Assembly: GCA_028281495.1 (NCBI GenBank)
Contig: JANQJU010000069.1
Coordinates: forward strand, 93,716 to 157,715
DNA: 64,000 nucleotides
Direction of reading: 5' to 3'
Origin: SAR324 cluster bacterium
Lineage (GTDB): Bacteria; SAR324; NAC60-12
This document shows positions 45,194 to 53,355 of this stretch, in pieces; position 1 is the first letter of the stretch; each line of letters opens with the position of its first letter. The notes beneath the pieces were generated by a model. It did no database searches. It saw only the letters and a list, made by a program, of their open reading frames with translations, and was not told where the DNA came from. Position numbers and translations under genes: made by a program.

Positions 45194-46720
45194 ATGGCTT
45201 CGGTGGAATTAGTCGCAACTTTGACCAACCCGCTCTCTCCAACCGGGAGCAAACTAAGCGAATTGGCTTCGTCAGTATCCTGGACCGAGATAAGAGCAGA
45301 TCTCATTGGGGAACCGGACGTGAATCAACTGTGTCATTGGTTTCCGGGGCAACTGTTATATACACTCCGTAGTCAAGAAAATGGAGGGGCGTATGAAGGT
45401 TCTTTGTTTCAGCGCCACCAACGTTTGTTGGAAGCAGCTCGCACTTACGATCTGATTGATCTGGAGTTTCCTCTGGATTGCACGCTAGAGCTGTTGGATC
45501 GAATTCCTCCTCAACAACGCTTGATCTCTTGGCATGGCGTTCCTGCGAACCTAGACGCTTTGCAAGAGCAGGCCAAACAAATGTTTTTGGTCAATGCCCG
45601 CTATTACAAGGTCGTTACCTTGCCTACATGCGAGGGAGAAGCGTTTCTCCCCTTGCAATTGCTGCATTTGAAATCTCGGAAAGATCTGATTGCTTATGCT
45701 GATGGAGCACTCGGCTGGTGGACCCAATTGCTAGCTCCACATTTGGGGTCTCCCTGTGTGTTTGGCAATTTGGAAGACTCGGCCGTATCTCAAGATGCTC
45801 CTACACTGACTCAACTTTGTGAGGATTATCACTTTCCGTTGCTTCAGCCAGTCCGAGAAATTTTTGGAATCGTGGGCAACCCCGTCCACCAATCGTTATC
45901 CCCCCGTTTGCACAATGCCGCTTATTGGGAATTGGGCAAATCGGCCTTGTATCTTCCGTTTCATGCGGAATCGTTTTTTCGCTTTTGGTCCCAAGTAGTG
46001 AATGCCTCCATTTGGCAGGAGTTGGGATGGTATTTGCGCGGGCTGACCGTGGTTTCTCCCTTCAAAGAAGATGCCCTGCCGATGACGACGGTGCAGAGTC
46101 CGATTGTTCAGTCGATTGGTGCGACCAACGTGATGGTGCGTCAGAAAAGCACTTGGTATGCCGATACAACGGATCCACAAAGTGCGTTGATAGCGCTCTA
46201 TCGTCGAGGCCTGCGTGTGGATTCGCAAAAGGTGGCTGTGGTCGGATGTGGAGGGGCAGGACGTGCGATTGCCTCGGCCTTGCAGCAAGCAGGGGCGAAA
46301 GTGACCTTAGTGAATCGGAGCGACAACCGAGGCCAATGGGCCGAAGCGCATTTAGGATTGCCTTATCTTCCGCTTTCTCAATTTTCTCCAGAAGGGTTTT
46401 GGGGAGTTGTGAATGCCACCCCCTTGGGACGGGATGGTGAAAGTTTGCCTTTCGATCCCACCCAGCTCTCTCAAAAATCAATAGTGATCGATTTGGTATA
46501 TGGTTCTCAACCCACCCCCTTGGTCCAACATGCCCGAAGCCGAGGCTGCATCACTGTAGATGGGATTGAAATTTTTGAAATCCAAGTCGTCGATCAGTTC
46601 CGCCTGATGACTGGCGAAGAAATGCCACACTCATACTTGGCTCAAAAGAGCACTTCACCCCAAGTGCGGAACCCTTTGCTCACTTTCAATCAGGAACCAA
46701 CTTATGGAATACGTACGTGA
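45194..46720 (+). CDS. aroDE: Bifunctional 3-dehydroquinate dehydratase / shikimate dehydrogenase
   Basis: A 508-residue fusion catalysing steps three and four of the shikimate pathway. The N-terminal type I dehydratase (about 1-220) has the Schiff-base Lys139 (YYKVVTLP) and His114, the latter in SWHG rather than the usual SYHDF. The C-terminal dehydrogenase (about 224-508) has S234/S236 (SLSP), Lys291 (SPFKED), Asn312, Asp327 and the NADP loop GCGGAGRA (351-358). Such AroDE fusions are known from plants, chlamydiae and planctomycetes. The ATG follows AGGAAAGG. Upstream is the cytochrome/binding-protein gene (14-nt gap); its 3' end overlaps the next gene by 17 nt, tying shikimate synthesis to the biosynthetic run that follows. 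Confidence 0.92.
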   Translation: MASVELVATLTNPLSPTGSKLSELASSVSWTEIRADLIGEPDVNQLCHWFPGQLLYTLRSQENGGAYEGSLFQRHQRLLEAARTYDLIDLEFPLDCTLELLDRIPPQQRLISWHGVPANLDALQEQAKQMFLVNARYYKVVTLPTCEGEAFLPLQLLHLKSRKDLIAYADGALGWWTQLLAPHLGSPCVFGNLEDSAVSQDAPTLTQLCEDYHFPLLQPVREIFGIVGNPVHQSLSPRLHNAAYWELGKSALYLPFHAESFFRFWSQVVNASIWQELGWYLRGLTVVSPFKEDALPMTTVQSPIVQSIGATNVMVRQKSTWYADTTDPQSALIALYRRGLRVDSQKVAVVGCGGAGRAIASALQQAGAKVTLVNRSDNRGQWAEAHLGLPYLPLSQFSPEGFWGVVNATPLGRDGESLPFDPTQLSQKSIVIDLVYGSQPTPLVQHARSRGCITVDGIEIFEIQVVDQFRLMTGEEMPHSYLAQKSTSPQVRNPLLTFNQEPTYGIRT

Positions 46721-47117
46721 ACTCGATAACCTCGAACCTAGCCATTCTGGGACTCCCCCGTTGGATGCCACTTCCTTTCAGGGGGCGTGGCTCAACACCA
46801 ATCCCGAATGCCAAGGCATTGCAAAAGTTTTATTCACTCCGGAAGAAGGCACAATACGCCTCCGGGTGGTGGGGACAGATGGTACCGATTTCTATGATTG
46901 GGGGGATACCACCTTAGACACCCTCTATGCTCTCAGCAACCAATCCACAACGGGTGCGGCCTTTACCGCTTCCTTCGATCTTGGCTTCAAGAAGGTGCAC
47001 CTGGAAGGCAATCTCAACCTGGGATTGTTTGTCATTGCTGGCTTTCATGAATTTCAAGATGGCAGTGGCCGTTCCAATTACTTTTCTCGTGAATTTTTCA
47101 TCAAGCTGGAGGGTTGA
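46704..47117 (+). CDS. Small beta-barrel-like protein, paralogue 1
   Basis: A 137-residue cytoplasmic protein. It shares a clear pattern with the next gene: G-x-W-x-NTNP near residue 28, a central YDWG, AxFDLGFKKVHLEGN, and a C-terminal GRSNYFSREFF. Alternating hydrophobic strands suggest a calycin/lipocalin-like barrel that binds a ligand. I do not recognise a named family or a catalytic residue. It overlaps aroDE by 17 nt and is followed within one base by its paralogue. A role in the adjacent biosynthetic run (binding or shaping an intermediate) is inference. Confidence 0.65.
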   Translation: MEYVRELDNLEPSHSGTPPLDATSFQGAWLNTNPECQGIAKVLFTPEEGTIRLRVVGTDGTDFYDWGDTTLDTLYALSNQSTTGAAFTASFDLGFKKVHLEGNLNLGLFVIAGFHEFQDGSGRSNYFSREFFIKLEG

Positions 47118-47118
47118 G

Positions 47119-47562
47119 ATGACAACAAACAACGTAGCATTCAAAAGTGGGGACGACTGCGTCAAAGTGACCAATTGGAAGCTCCAGGAACGTTTGAATC
47201 CAGCCGCATTGATCGGCCATTGGTACAACACCAATCCGAACTCTCAAGCCATCCAAGAAGTGATGTTGGGCACCAATAATGGTCAACTCACCGTACAAAT
47301 TCTAGGAGCGGTGCAGCCCAGGCCCAAAGACTGGGGAACCGTGATTGGAGAAATGTTTGCGCTCCAAGTCGATTCTCGTCATGCCAAAGCGTTCCGAGCT
47401 TATTATGATTTCGGCTATATGGACGTGCATCTACAAGCCAACATCAAGCAAGGGGTGCTGGTGGTTGCGAGTTTTGCACAATTCAAAGACGACAGCGGCC
47501 GCTCCAATTATTTTCACCGAGAATTTTTTTACAAACGAGACATCATTCCTCATGAAGCCTAA
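47119..47562 (+). CDS. Small beta-barrel-like protein, paralogue 2
   Basis: A 147-residue paralogue of the preceding gene, with LIGHWYNTNPNSQAI, KDWGTV, AYYDFGYMDVHLQANI and DSGRSNYFHREFFYK. The conserved aromatic and polar positions are kept in both copies while the N-terminus differs (this copy is ten residues longer). The ATG at 47119 lies one base after the previous stop. Tandem diverged copies suggest a heterodimer or two substrates. No signal peptide. Function unknown. Confidence 0.65.
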   Translation: MTTNNVAFKSGDDCVKVTNWKLQERLNPAALIGHWYNTNPNSQAIQEVMLGTNNGQLTVQILGAVQPRPKDWGTVIGEMFALQVDSRHAKAFRAYYDFGYMDVHLQANIKQGVLVVASFAQFKDDSGRSNYFHREFFYKRDIIPHEA

Positions 47563-47586
47563 GCCGCCCTCATAGAAAGGATTGTC

Positions 47587-48792
47587 ATGCATTTGGACTT
47601 TTCGGAACAGCAACAGCACTTGATCGAACGACTCCGCGAGTTGGCTCAAAACAGCTTTGCGCCGCGTGCGCCTCTTTACGACCAACAAGCGAGCTTCCCT
47701 ACAGAAGATTTCGAAGATCTCCATCGGGAAGGGTATTTGGGGGCGGCCATTCCGTCCGGATATGGAGGGATGGGACTCAGTCCGCATAGTGGCGATGTGT
47801 TCACCTTGTGGATGCTCACGAAAGAGATTGCCAAGGCCGACCTCTCGCTAGCTCGATGTTGGGAGGGGCACAACAATTCGATGGTGTTGCTCCAGCATCT
47901 GGCACAGCCTTCTCAACAAAAGCGCTGGTTCGAAGGCGTCATGCAACGGGGTGAGAAATGGGCAGCTTGGAGTGGAGAACCACAAACCCGGACTCCCGGC
48001 CAAAAAACAAAGATTGGCACCGAAGTGAGTCTGGTGGAAGGAGGTTATGTGGTCGACGGTTCCAAAGTGTTTGCCACCAGTGCGACTGCGGCGGAGTGGG
48101 CTATTTTGCTGGTGAGCACCGAAGGGGCCGGAGGGGCACGCCATGCCACAGGTTCCCTCGATTCACAATTGCTGTTGGCCTGTGACCTTTCCGATCCTTC
48201 AGTGGAAACGGACGACTCGTGGTGGGATCCCATTGGCATGCGTGGCACGGTGAGCCATCGGGTGCAATTCAACAAGACTTTCATTCCAGCAGAGAACGCC
48301 ATCGGGAAGCCGGGGCAATACCTCCGGGAAGCCTGGCAAACCCGATTCACCCCCCAATACGCAGCTTCATTTTTGGGAGCGGCTGAAATGGCTTACGAAT
48401 ACGCTTTGAAAACTCTCCAAGCAAAGAAGCAAGGCGATGATCCATATGTGCAACACCATTTGGCCCATATGGCCATGAACGTGGAAACCGGTCACTTGTG
48501 GCTCCGGCATGTGGCGCATCTGTGGGAAACCGACCACCACGAAGAAGCCAAATTGGCCGGTAATCGCGCTCGTTACCTGATTGAGCATCTAGCCGAAGAA
48601 ACTCTCCGCCATTGCATTCGCGCTTGTGGTGCGCGGTGTCTCAACCGCCCCAGTCCGCTTGAGCGCGTGTATCGCGATTTGTCGTTTTATGTCCGTCACG
48701 ACAGCGATGACCAAGTGCTGGCCATGATCGGAAAATCCTTGATGCATGAAGACTATGATGTGTCTTTCTTTACCCAAAAACCAGCACCTTGA
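47587..48792 (+). CDS. Acyl-CoA-dehydrogenase-like flavoprotein
   Basis: A 401-residue protein with the acyl-CoA dehydrogenase fold: helical N-domain (FSEQQQHLIERLRELAQ), beta-domain with the flavin-contacting GEKWAAWSGEP and GGYVVDGSKVFATSA segments, and a helical C-domain. The C-terminal YVRHDSDDQVLAMIGK resembles FMN/FAD monooxygenases of the DszC/nitroalkane-oxidase-like branch rather than dehydrogenases, and the catalytic Glu of true dehydrogenases is not obvious. It may therefore oxygenate a substrate using reduced flavin, consistent with the LLM genes that follow. Cytoplasmic. AGAAAGGA precedes the start. Confidence 0.8.
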   Translation: MHLDFSEQQQHLIERLRELAQNSFAPRAPLYDQQASFPTEDFEDLHREGYLGAAIPSGYGGMGLSPHSGDVFTLWMLTKEIAKADLSLARCWEGHNNSMVLLQHLAQPSQQKRWFEGVMQRGEKWAAWSGEPQTRTPGQKTKIGTEVSLVEGGYVVDGSKVFATSATAAEWAILLVSTEGAGGARHATGSLDSQLLLACDLSDPSVETDDSWWDPIGMRGTVSHRVQFNKTFIPAENAIGKPGQYLREAWQTRFTPQYAASFLGAAEMAYEYALKTLQAKKQGDDPYVQHHLAHMAMNVETGHLWLRHVAHLWETDHHEEAKLAGNRARYLIEHLAEETLRHCIRACGARCLNRPSPLERVYRDLSFYVRHDSDDQVLAMIGKSLMHEDYDVSFFTQKPAP

Positions 48793-48849
48793 CGTTGTTG
48801 TTTTTTCTGAGGTGCTTTTTGCTTCAATGCATTTTTTAGTGGAGGAACC

Positions 48850-49923
48850 ATGCCGTTGCGATTTCACTGGAGCCTTTCTGGAGTTGGCAAAAACTTCCAA
48901 GGAGCCAAAGCTCGGGGAGCGACTGAAGGATTGGCCGAACAACCCCTGTTGATCGAATTTGCTCAAAAAGCGGAAGCCATTGGAATCGAATCCTTGCTCA
49001 TGGCTTTTGGTTTTCACCGCCCAGACCCCATGTTGTTGTCCATGCCATTGGCAGCGGCCACAGAACGCATCAAATTCTTAGTGGCGTGTCGTCCAGGAAT
49101 CTGCTCTCCCACGTTTTTTGTTCAGCAGGTCAACACCGTCTCTGCGTTAACTGGTGGGCGCATTGCCCTCAATTTTGTGGCCGGTCATACTCCTAAAGAA
49201 TTGGGGTACTACGGCGACTTTCTGCCTCATGACGAACGCTATCAACGAGCTAACGAATTCCTAGCCATTGCTCGGGCGTTGTGGGAGCGCAATGCTCCGG
49301 TCGATTTCGAAGGACGCTATTATAAAATCGTGGAAGCCATCTTGACCACTCCGTTTGTTTCGACCGAACGCTCCTTACCAGAATTGTATCTAGGCGGCAG
49401 TTCTGCTCAGGCAGAAGAATTGGCAATCCAGCATGCCGATTGTCTGTTCCTGATTCCAGACGCGCCTGAAGTGATGGAACCGAAGGTCCGCCGGCTGATC
49501 GAAAATGGGACCGAAGTGGCTTTGTTGGTTTCCATCATTGCACGTCCGACTCATGAAGAAGCAGTGCATGCCGCCTATTCCATGATCGAAACCGTGGGAG
49601 ATCAAGCCAAGGCGGTTCATCGCCGTTTCAAACAAAATTCAGATTCGGTGATCTTCCGCCAAGCCTATGATCGTGCCAAAGAAGAAAATTCGGATTGGCT
49701 GACGCCCTACCTGTGGTCGGGTGCGGTGCCGTATATGGGGGCTCCGGCCATGGCATTGGTCGGGTCGCCAGAGGAAATCACGCAAGGCCTCCTGGAATTC
49801 AAGAAAATCGGTGTGTCGCAGTTTTTGTTCATGGGGTGGCCCGATTTAGACGCCATGACTTATTTTGGTGATGCGGTTCTACCCCTGATTCGTCAACACG
49901 AAGCGGAGCATTCTTATGCCTGA
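48850..49923 (+). CDS. LLM-class flavin-dependent monooxygenase, copy 1
   Basis: A 357-residue luciferase-like (SsuD-type) TIM-barrel enzyme. Family blocks: FHWSLSGVGKNF at the N-terminus, IKFLVACRPG, TGGRIALNFVAGHTPKELGYYGDFLPHDERYQRANEFL (the GG/LNxVxG motif), and a C-terminal SQFLFMGWPD. Such enzymes use FMNH2 from a separate reductase to oxidise sulfonates, amines or natural-product intermediates. The ATG follows GTGGAGGA. It overlaps the second LLM gene by 8 nt. No flavin reductase is seen in the window, so it must be supplied elsewhere. Confidence 0.92.
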   Translation: MPLRFHWSLSGVGKNFQGAKARGATEGLAEQPLLIEFAQKAEAIGIESLLMAFGFHRPDPMLLSMPLAAATERIKFLVACRPGICSPTFFVQQVNTVSALTGGRIALNFVAGHTPKELGYYGDFLPHDERYQRANEFLAIARALWERNAPVDFEGRYYKIVEAILTTPFVSTERSLPELYLGGSSAQAEELAIQHADCLFLIPDAPEVMEPKVRRLIENGTEVALLVSIIARPTHEEAVHAAYSMIETVGDQAKAVHRRFKQNSDSVIFRQAYDRAKEENSDWLTPYLWSGAVPYMGAPAMALVGSPEEITQGLLEFKKIGVSQFLFMGWPDLDAMTYFGDAVLPLIRQHEAEHSYA

Positions 49924-51010
49924 ATCCTACCCACTTCTGCGGTTCCATTGGCGTCTGTTGCAAGGTGGAGAACGCGCTCAGGACTCGATGGTCGCCTTGG
50001 CTCAAAAGAAACGGACAGGCTTGCCTGAATTGGATCGGCAAACCGCCTTTTGCCAACAGGCAGAAGCCTGCGGCATGGATTCTCTGTTGACCGCGTTTGG
50101 GCATTACATGCCCGACTCCATCGTGTTGGCAACAGCACTCGGTATGATGACCGACCGCATTCGCTTCATGATCGCCTATCGAGCAGGAACGATTTCCCCC
50201 ACCTTGTTTGTTCAACAGATCAATACCTTATCAAGCTTCGTGCAAGGACGGGTGTGTTTGAACATGGTGGCGGGTTTCCTGCCAGAAGAACTGGGCGCTT
50301 ATGGTGACTTTTTATCCCATGATGCGCGTTATGAACGGCTGGCGGAGTTTTTACACATTTGCAATGCGCTGTGGCAGGACGATGAAGGGGTGAACTTTGA
50401 GGGGCAGTTTTATCGTATTGAAAACGGTCGATTGAACAGCCGCTTCGTTTCTTCACAGCGTCGTGCACCAGAAATCTTGGTAGGAGGCAATTCTTTGACA
50501 GCACGGGATGTGGCGATTCAAGAAGGAGATTGTTGGCTCCGCTTCCCCGATCTTCCTGAAAAATTGCGTCCGCTCATTCAACCAGTCTTGCAATCAGGCA
50601 AAACGGTGGGATTGCGCCTTGCCGTGATTGCACGCCCCACTCGCCGTGAAGCAGTAGAAGCAGCGGAAGCCCTATTGGCCCAAGCCAAGCAAACCCAAGA
50701 CGACCAAAAAAATCGGAAGCTGGTTCAACAGACCGATGCAGAATCTTTTCAATCCACGTTTGCCCTTTCGGAACAACAAGAATGGCTCACCCCGTGGTTG
50801 TGGACGGGTGCGGCTCAGACTCATGGTCCTGCTTGTATTGCTTTAGTCGGCACCCCCCATGAAGTGGCAGAAGCCATTATTGCTTATAAAGCGATTGGGG
50901 TTTCTCAGTTTGTGTTCTCCGGCTGGCCGAAGTTGGAAGAAATGCAGTACTTCAGCCAAGAGGTGCTGCCCCTGATTCGACAAAAAGAACGCGCCTTTAT
51001 GGCCGCTTGA
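49916..51010 (+). CDS. LLM-class flavin-dependent monooxygenase, copy 2
   Basis: A 364-residue paralogue of the preceding enzyme, with FHWRLLQGGERAQ, IRFMIAYRAGTISP, GRVCLNMVAGFLPEELGAYGDFLSHDARYERLAEFL and SQFVFSGWPK. The two copies align over their full length but differ widely, which points to an old duplication. Bacterial luciferase works as an alpha/beta heterodimer of such paralogues, so a heterodimer is possible; alternatively they act on successive intermediates. The start overlaps copy 1 by 8 nt, indicating translational coupling. Confidence 0.92.
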   Translation: MPESYPLLRFHWRLLQGGERAQDSMVALAQKKRTGLPELDRQTAFCQQAEACGMDSLLTAFGHYMPDSIVLATALGMMTDRIRFMIAYRAGTISPTLFVQQINTLSSFVQGRVCLNMVAGFLPEELGAYGDFLSHDARYERLAEFLHICNALWQDDEGVNFEGQFYRIENGRLNSRFVSSQRRAPEILVGGNSLTARDVAIQEGDCWLRFPDLPEKLRPLIQPVLQSGKTVGLRLAVIARPTRREAVEAAEALLAQAKQTQDDQKNRKLVQQTDAESFQSTFALSEQQEWLTPWLWTGAAQTHGPACIALVGTPHEVAEAIIAYKAIGVSQFVFSGWPKLEEMQYFSQEVLPLIRQKERAFMAA

Positions 51011-51024
51011 ACTGAAGGAGTGGT

Positions 51025-51894
51025 ATGCCTCGTTCCCTTTCTGAATCTCAAATTCAACATTACGACCAAACTGGATTGTTGGCTCCAGTTCCCGTGTTGT
51101 CGCCAGACGAGCTATTGTCTCTGCGGGGACACTATGAACAATTGGCTTTTCATTTAGACGGCATCCACACGCCAATGGATGCGCCTCATCCTCATTTGTA
51201 TTTTCCGTGGGCTTACGAATTGGTCTGCCATCCCAAAGTGCTGGATACCGTCGAAGACGTGATTGGTCCGGATGTGGCGGTGTTGGGAATGACGTTATTT
51301 TGCAAACCGCCTTATTCCTCAGGCCACGTGGCATGGCATCAAGATGGCTATCGATGGGGGACCGAAACCACCAAAGCGGTGAGCGTGTGGCTGGCCTTGA
51401 CCGAAAGCACGGTCGAAAACGGCTGCATGCACGTCCAATTGGGCACCCATCGTCAAAAGCATTCTCATACCTTGTCGACGAGCCAATCCAACATGCTGTA
51501 TGGGGGGCTTGAAGTGGAGGAGCCGATTGACCCCGATCACATGACCCCGGTAGAATTGGCTCCAGGTGAGATTTCCTTGCATCACTATATGTTGATGCAC
51601 GGATCGTTTGCGAATACATCCGCCTCGCCTCGTCTGGGTATTGCCATTCGCTACATTGCCCCACCCACCTGGACTTCAACCGATATTCTTCAACCGTTGG
51701 TATTGGCACGAGGGACCCAGCTGGGAAAGCTGGACCTTCGATGGCTAAAATCCCCTCCTCAGGGTTCTTTTGAAACGAATTTCCCCCAGTTTTTAAAGTT
51801 CGTCCAAGACCACCAGCGAGGGCACCAACACTTTCCTCATCACCTTCATGGGAGTGTAGAAGACCATGCGAATAGCCGTTGCAGTATGCGTTGA
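51025..51894 (+). CDS. PhyH-family Fe(II)/2-oxoglutarate dioxygenase
   Basis: A 289-residue phytanoyl-CoA-dioxygenase-type enzyme that would hydroxylate or otherwise oxidise a substrate using 2-oxoglutarate and O2. The iron triad is complete: His105-x-Asp107 (WHQDGY) and His192 (MHGS), with Arg203 (SPRLGIAIRY) positioned for 2-oxoglutarate. AGGAG precedes the ATG. Its 3' end overlaps the GT8 gene by 29 nt. In bacterial secondary metabolism PhyH enzymes often tailor a scaffold, in keeping with the neighbours. Substrate unknown. Confidence 0.9.
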   Translation: MPRSLSESQIQHYDQTGLLAPVPVLSPDELLSLRGHYEQLAFHLDGIHTPMDAPHPHLYFPWAYELVCHPKVLDTVEDVIGPDVAVLGMTLFCKPPYSSGHVAWHQDGYRWGTETTKAVSVWLALTESTVENGCMHVQLGTHRQKHSHTLSTSQSNMLYGGLEVEEPIDPDHMTPVELAPGEISLHHYMLMHGSFANTSASPRLGIAIRYIAPPTWTSTDILQPLVLARGTQLGKLDLRWLKSPPQGSFETNFPQFLKFVQDHQRGHQHFPHHLHGSVEDHANSRCSMR

Positions 51895-52645
51895 TGTGAA
51901 CCTGATTAATCGAATTTCTCATGTCTACAATTCCGTCCTCCGTCACACGGGGGAAGTGGACTTCTATGTCGTGTGCGACAAAGGCATTCCTGCCCCACTC
52001 ATCCAAAAATTACCGCAGAAATATCGAGTGATTGCTGGGGTGGATATGCCCGAAATCGACATGCAAGCCCAGCGACAAGACCATCGACTCAGTCATGCCA
52101 AAGCCATGTTTTATCGTTTTTTGCTTCCGGACCTGATTGGTACTGACAAGGTCATCTATCTCGATAACGATGTGGTGGTGGTTGGAGACCTGCATGAAAT
52201 GTGGGAACTCGATTTGGGAAATCATTATGTGGCTGCGGTTTCCAGCACCTTCCAACGAACTTTGAGCCAAAACTGGAAGGCCTTAGCAACTGCTCCCCCT
52301 CCACCGGCTGGAGTGGACATGGAAGCCATTGTATTCAATTCGGGGACGCTGATGTTCAACAGTCCCTTGTGGCGACAAGATTGTGTCACGGAAAAAATCA
52401 TCCAAATCGTCCGTGACTATCCCATGTTTGACCAGATTGCATTGAACGTTGCGTGCCAGGGAAAAATTTACGAATTGAGCCAAGAATGGTGCATGCCTGC
52501 CAACTGCCTCAAGGGACGAGAACTATATCTGGATGGAAATCTCATGCGGGTGTACGGCTCCCCTAAGATCTACCATTGGCATGGTGCCAACAAGCCTTGG
52601 GCACACACGTGTAATTTTCAAGAAGTGTATGAAGCTTATGTCTGA
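51866..52645 (+). CDS. GT8-family glycosyltransferase
   Basis: A 259-residue retaining glycosyltransferase of family 8. The metal-binding DxD is D100-N-D102 in VIYLDNDVVVVGDL; other family blocks are FNSGTLMFN, a FDQIALNVACQGK stretch, and the C-terminal HWHGANKPW that closes on the nucleotide-sugar. It would add a hexose or hexuronic acid to an acceptor in the cytoplasm. It overlaps the PhyH gene by 29 nt and the methyltransferase gene by 17 nt, so it is part of the same translationally linked unit. Donor and acceptor unknown. Confidence 0.9.
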   Translation: MRIAVAVCVDVNLINRISHVYNSVLRHTGEVDFYVVCDKGIPAPLIQKLPQKYRVIAGVDMPEIDMQAQRQDHRLSHAKAMFYRFLLPDLIGTDKVIYLDNDVVVVGDLHEMWELDLGNHYVAAVSSTFQRTLSQNWKALATAPPPPAGVDMEAIVFNSGTLMFNSPLWRQDCVTEKIIQIVRDYPMFDQIALNVACQGKIYELSQEWCMPANCLKGRELYLDGNLMRVYGSPKIYHWHGANKPWAHTCNFQEVYEAYV

Positions 52646-53246
52646 ATCGCGCTCTAATTATGAAAGCTGCCTTTCCGATTGTGGTCGCTCCATACCAGGA
52701 CTTGGAATTGAGCGTCCGGAACTGGTGGATTATTCCAAACAAAATACGACTGTAGATCAAACGCGGATCGAAACGGAATTGGAACGACTGGAGCTGTTTG
52801 GAGCGTCTCTCTTGCATGTGGGGGTGGGCAATTCTCAATTGGCCAAACGGTTTTCCCCGTATGTGGGCCATATCACCGGGATCACCGTTTCAGATGCCGA
52901 AAAACAACATGCAGATTCCTTGGGTTTACCAAATTATGAGGTCCACCTGTTGAACAAATACAGTGCCAACCTCGGCACACTACCCCATCGTTATCACTTC
53001 ATACTCGATAACAACCTCGCCGGATTTGCCTGTTGCCAGAAACACTTTGGGTGGATGATGAAAAATTATGTGAAGTTGCTTGCAACCCAAGGTCAGATCT
53101 TTACTGACCAACGGGGGATGGATTGGGTGGTCGGTGACCCTCGATGGAAATTGACCTTTGAGGACTTGGTGCGTCTCGAACAGAAATATCCCCTCAAAGC
53201 CGTACGGCGAACCAATTTTGTATATGCCCTGAGACGAGTCTCCTAA
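52629..53246 (+). CDS. SAM-dependent methyltransferase-like protein
   Basis: A 205-residue protein with a Rossmann-type start: a strand-loop HVGVGNSQLAKRF (residues 63-75) in the place of methyltransferase motif I, GHITGITVSDAEKQHA as the second strand and acidic turn, and RYHFILDNNLAGF as motif III-like strand. The later segment (MMKNYVKLLATQGQIFTDQRGMDW) fits motif post-III. The first glycine loop (GVGNS) is typical of class I enzymes. The start is ATG 52629 (AAGAAG upstream) or 52638 within the GT8 stop region. It ends the overlapping gene run; 109 nt follow before pstS. Substrate unknown. Confidence 0.7.
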   Translation: MKLMSESRSNYESCLSDCGRSIPGLGIERPELVDYSKQNTTVDQTRIETELERLELFGASLLHVGVGNSQLAKRFSPYVGHITGITVSDAEKQHADSLGLPNYEVHLLNKYSANLGTLPHRYHFILDNNLAGFACCQKHFGWMMKNYVKLLATQGQIFTDQRGMDWVVGDPRWKLTFEDLVRLEQKYPLKAVRRTNFVYALRRVS

Positions 53247-53355
53247 AACAACCGAAAGCTACGGGACACAGTAGGAAACTGGAATCGACAATCAGCAATC
53301 AGACAATTGGCAATCAAGCAAAATCCATCATGAAGCACCAGGAAGCCAGAGGAAA

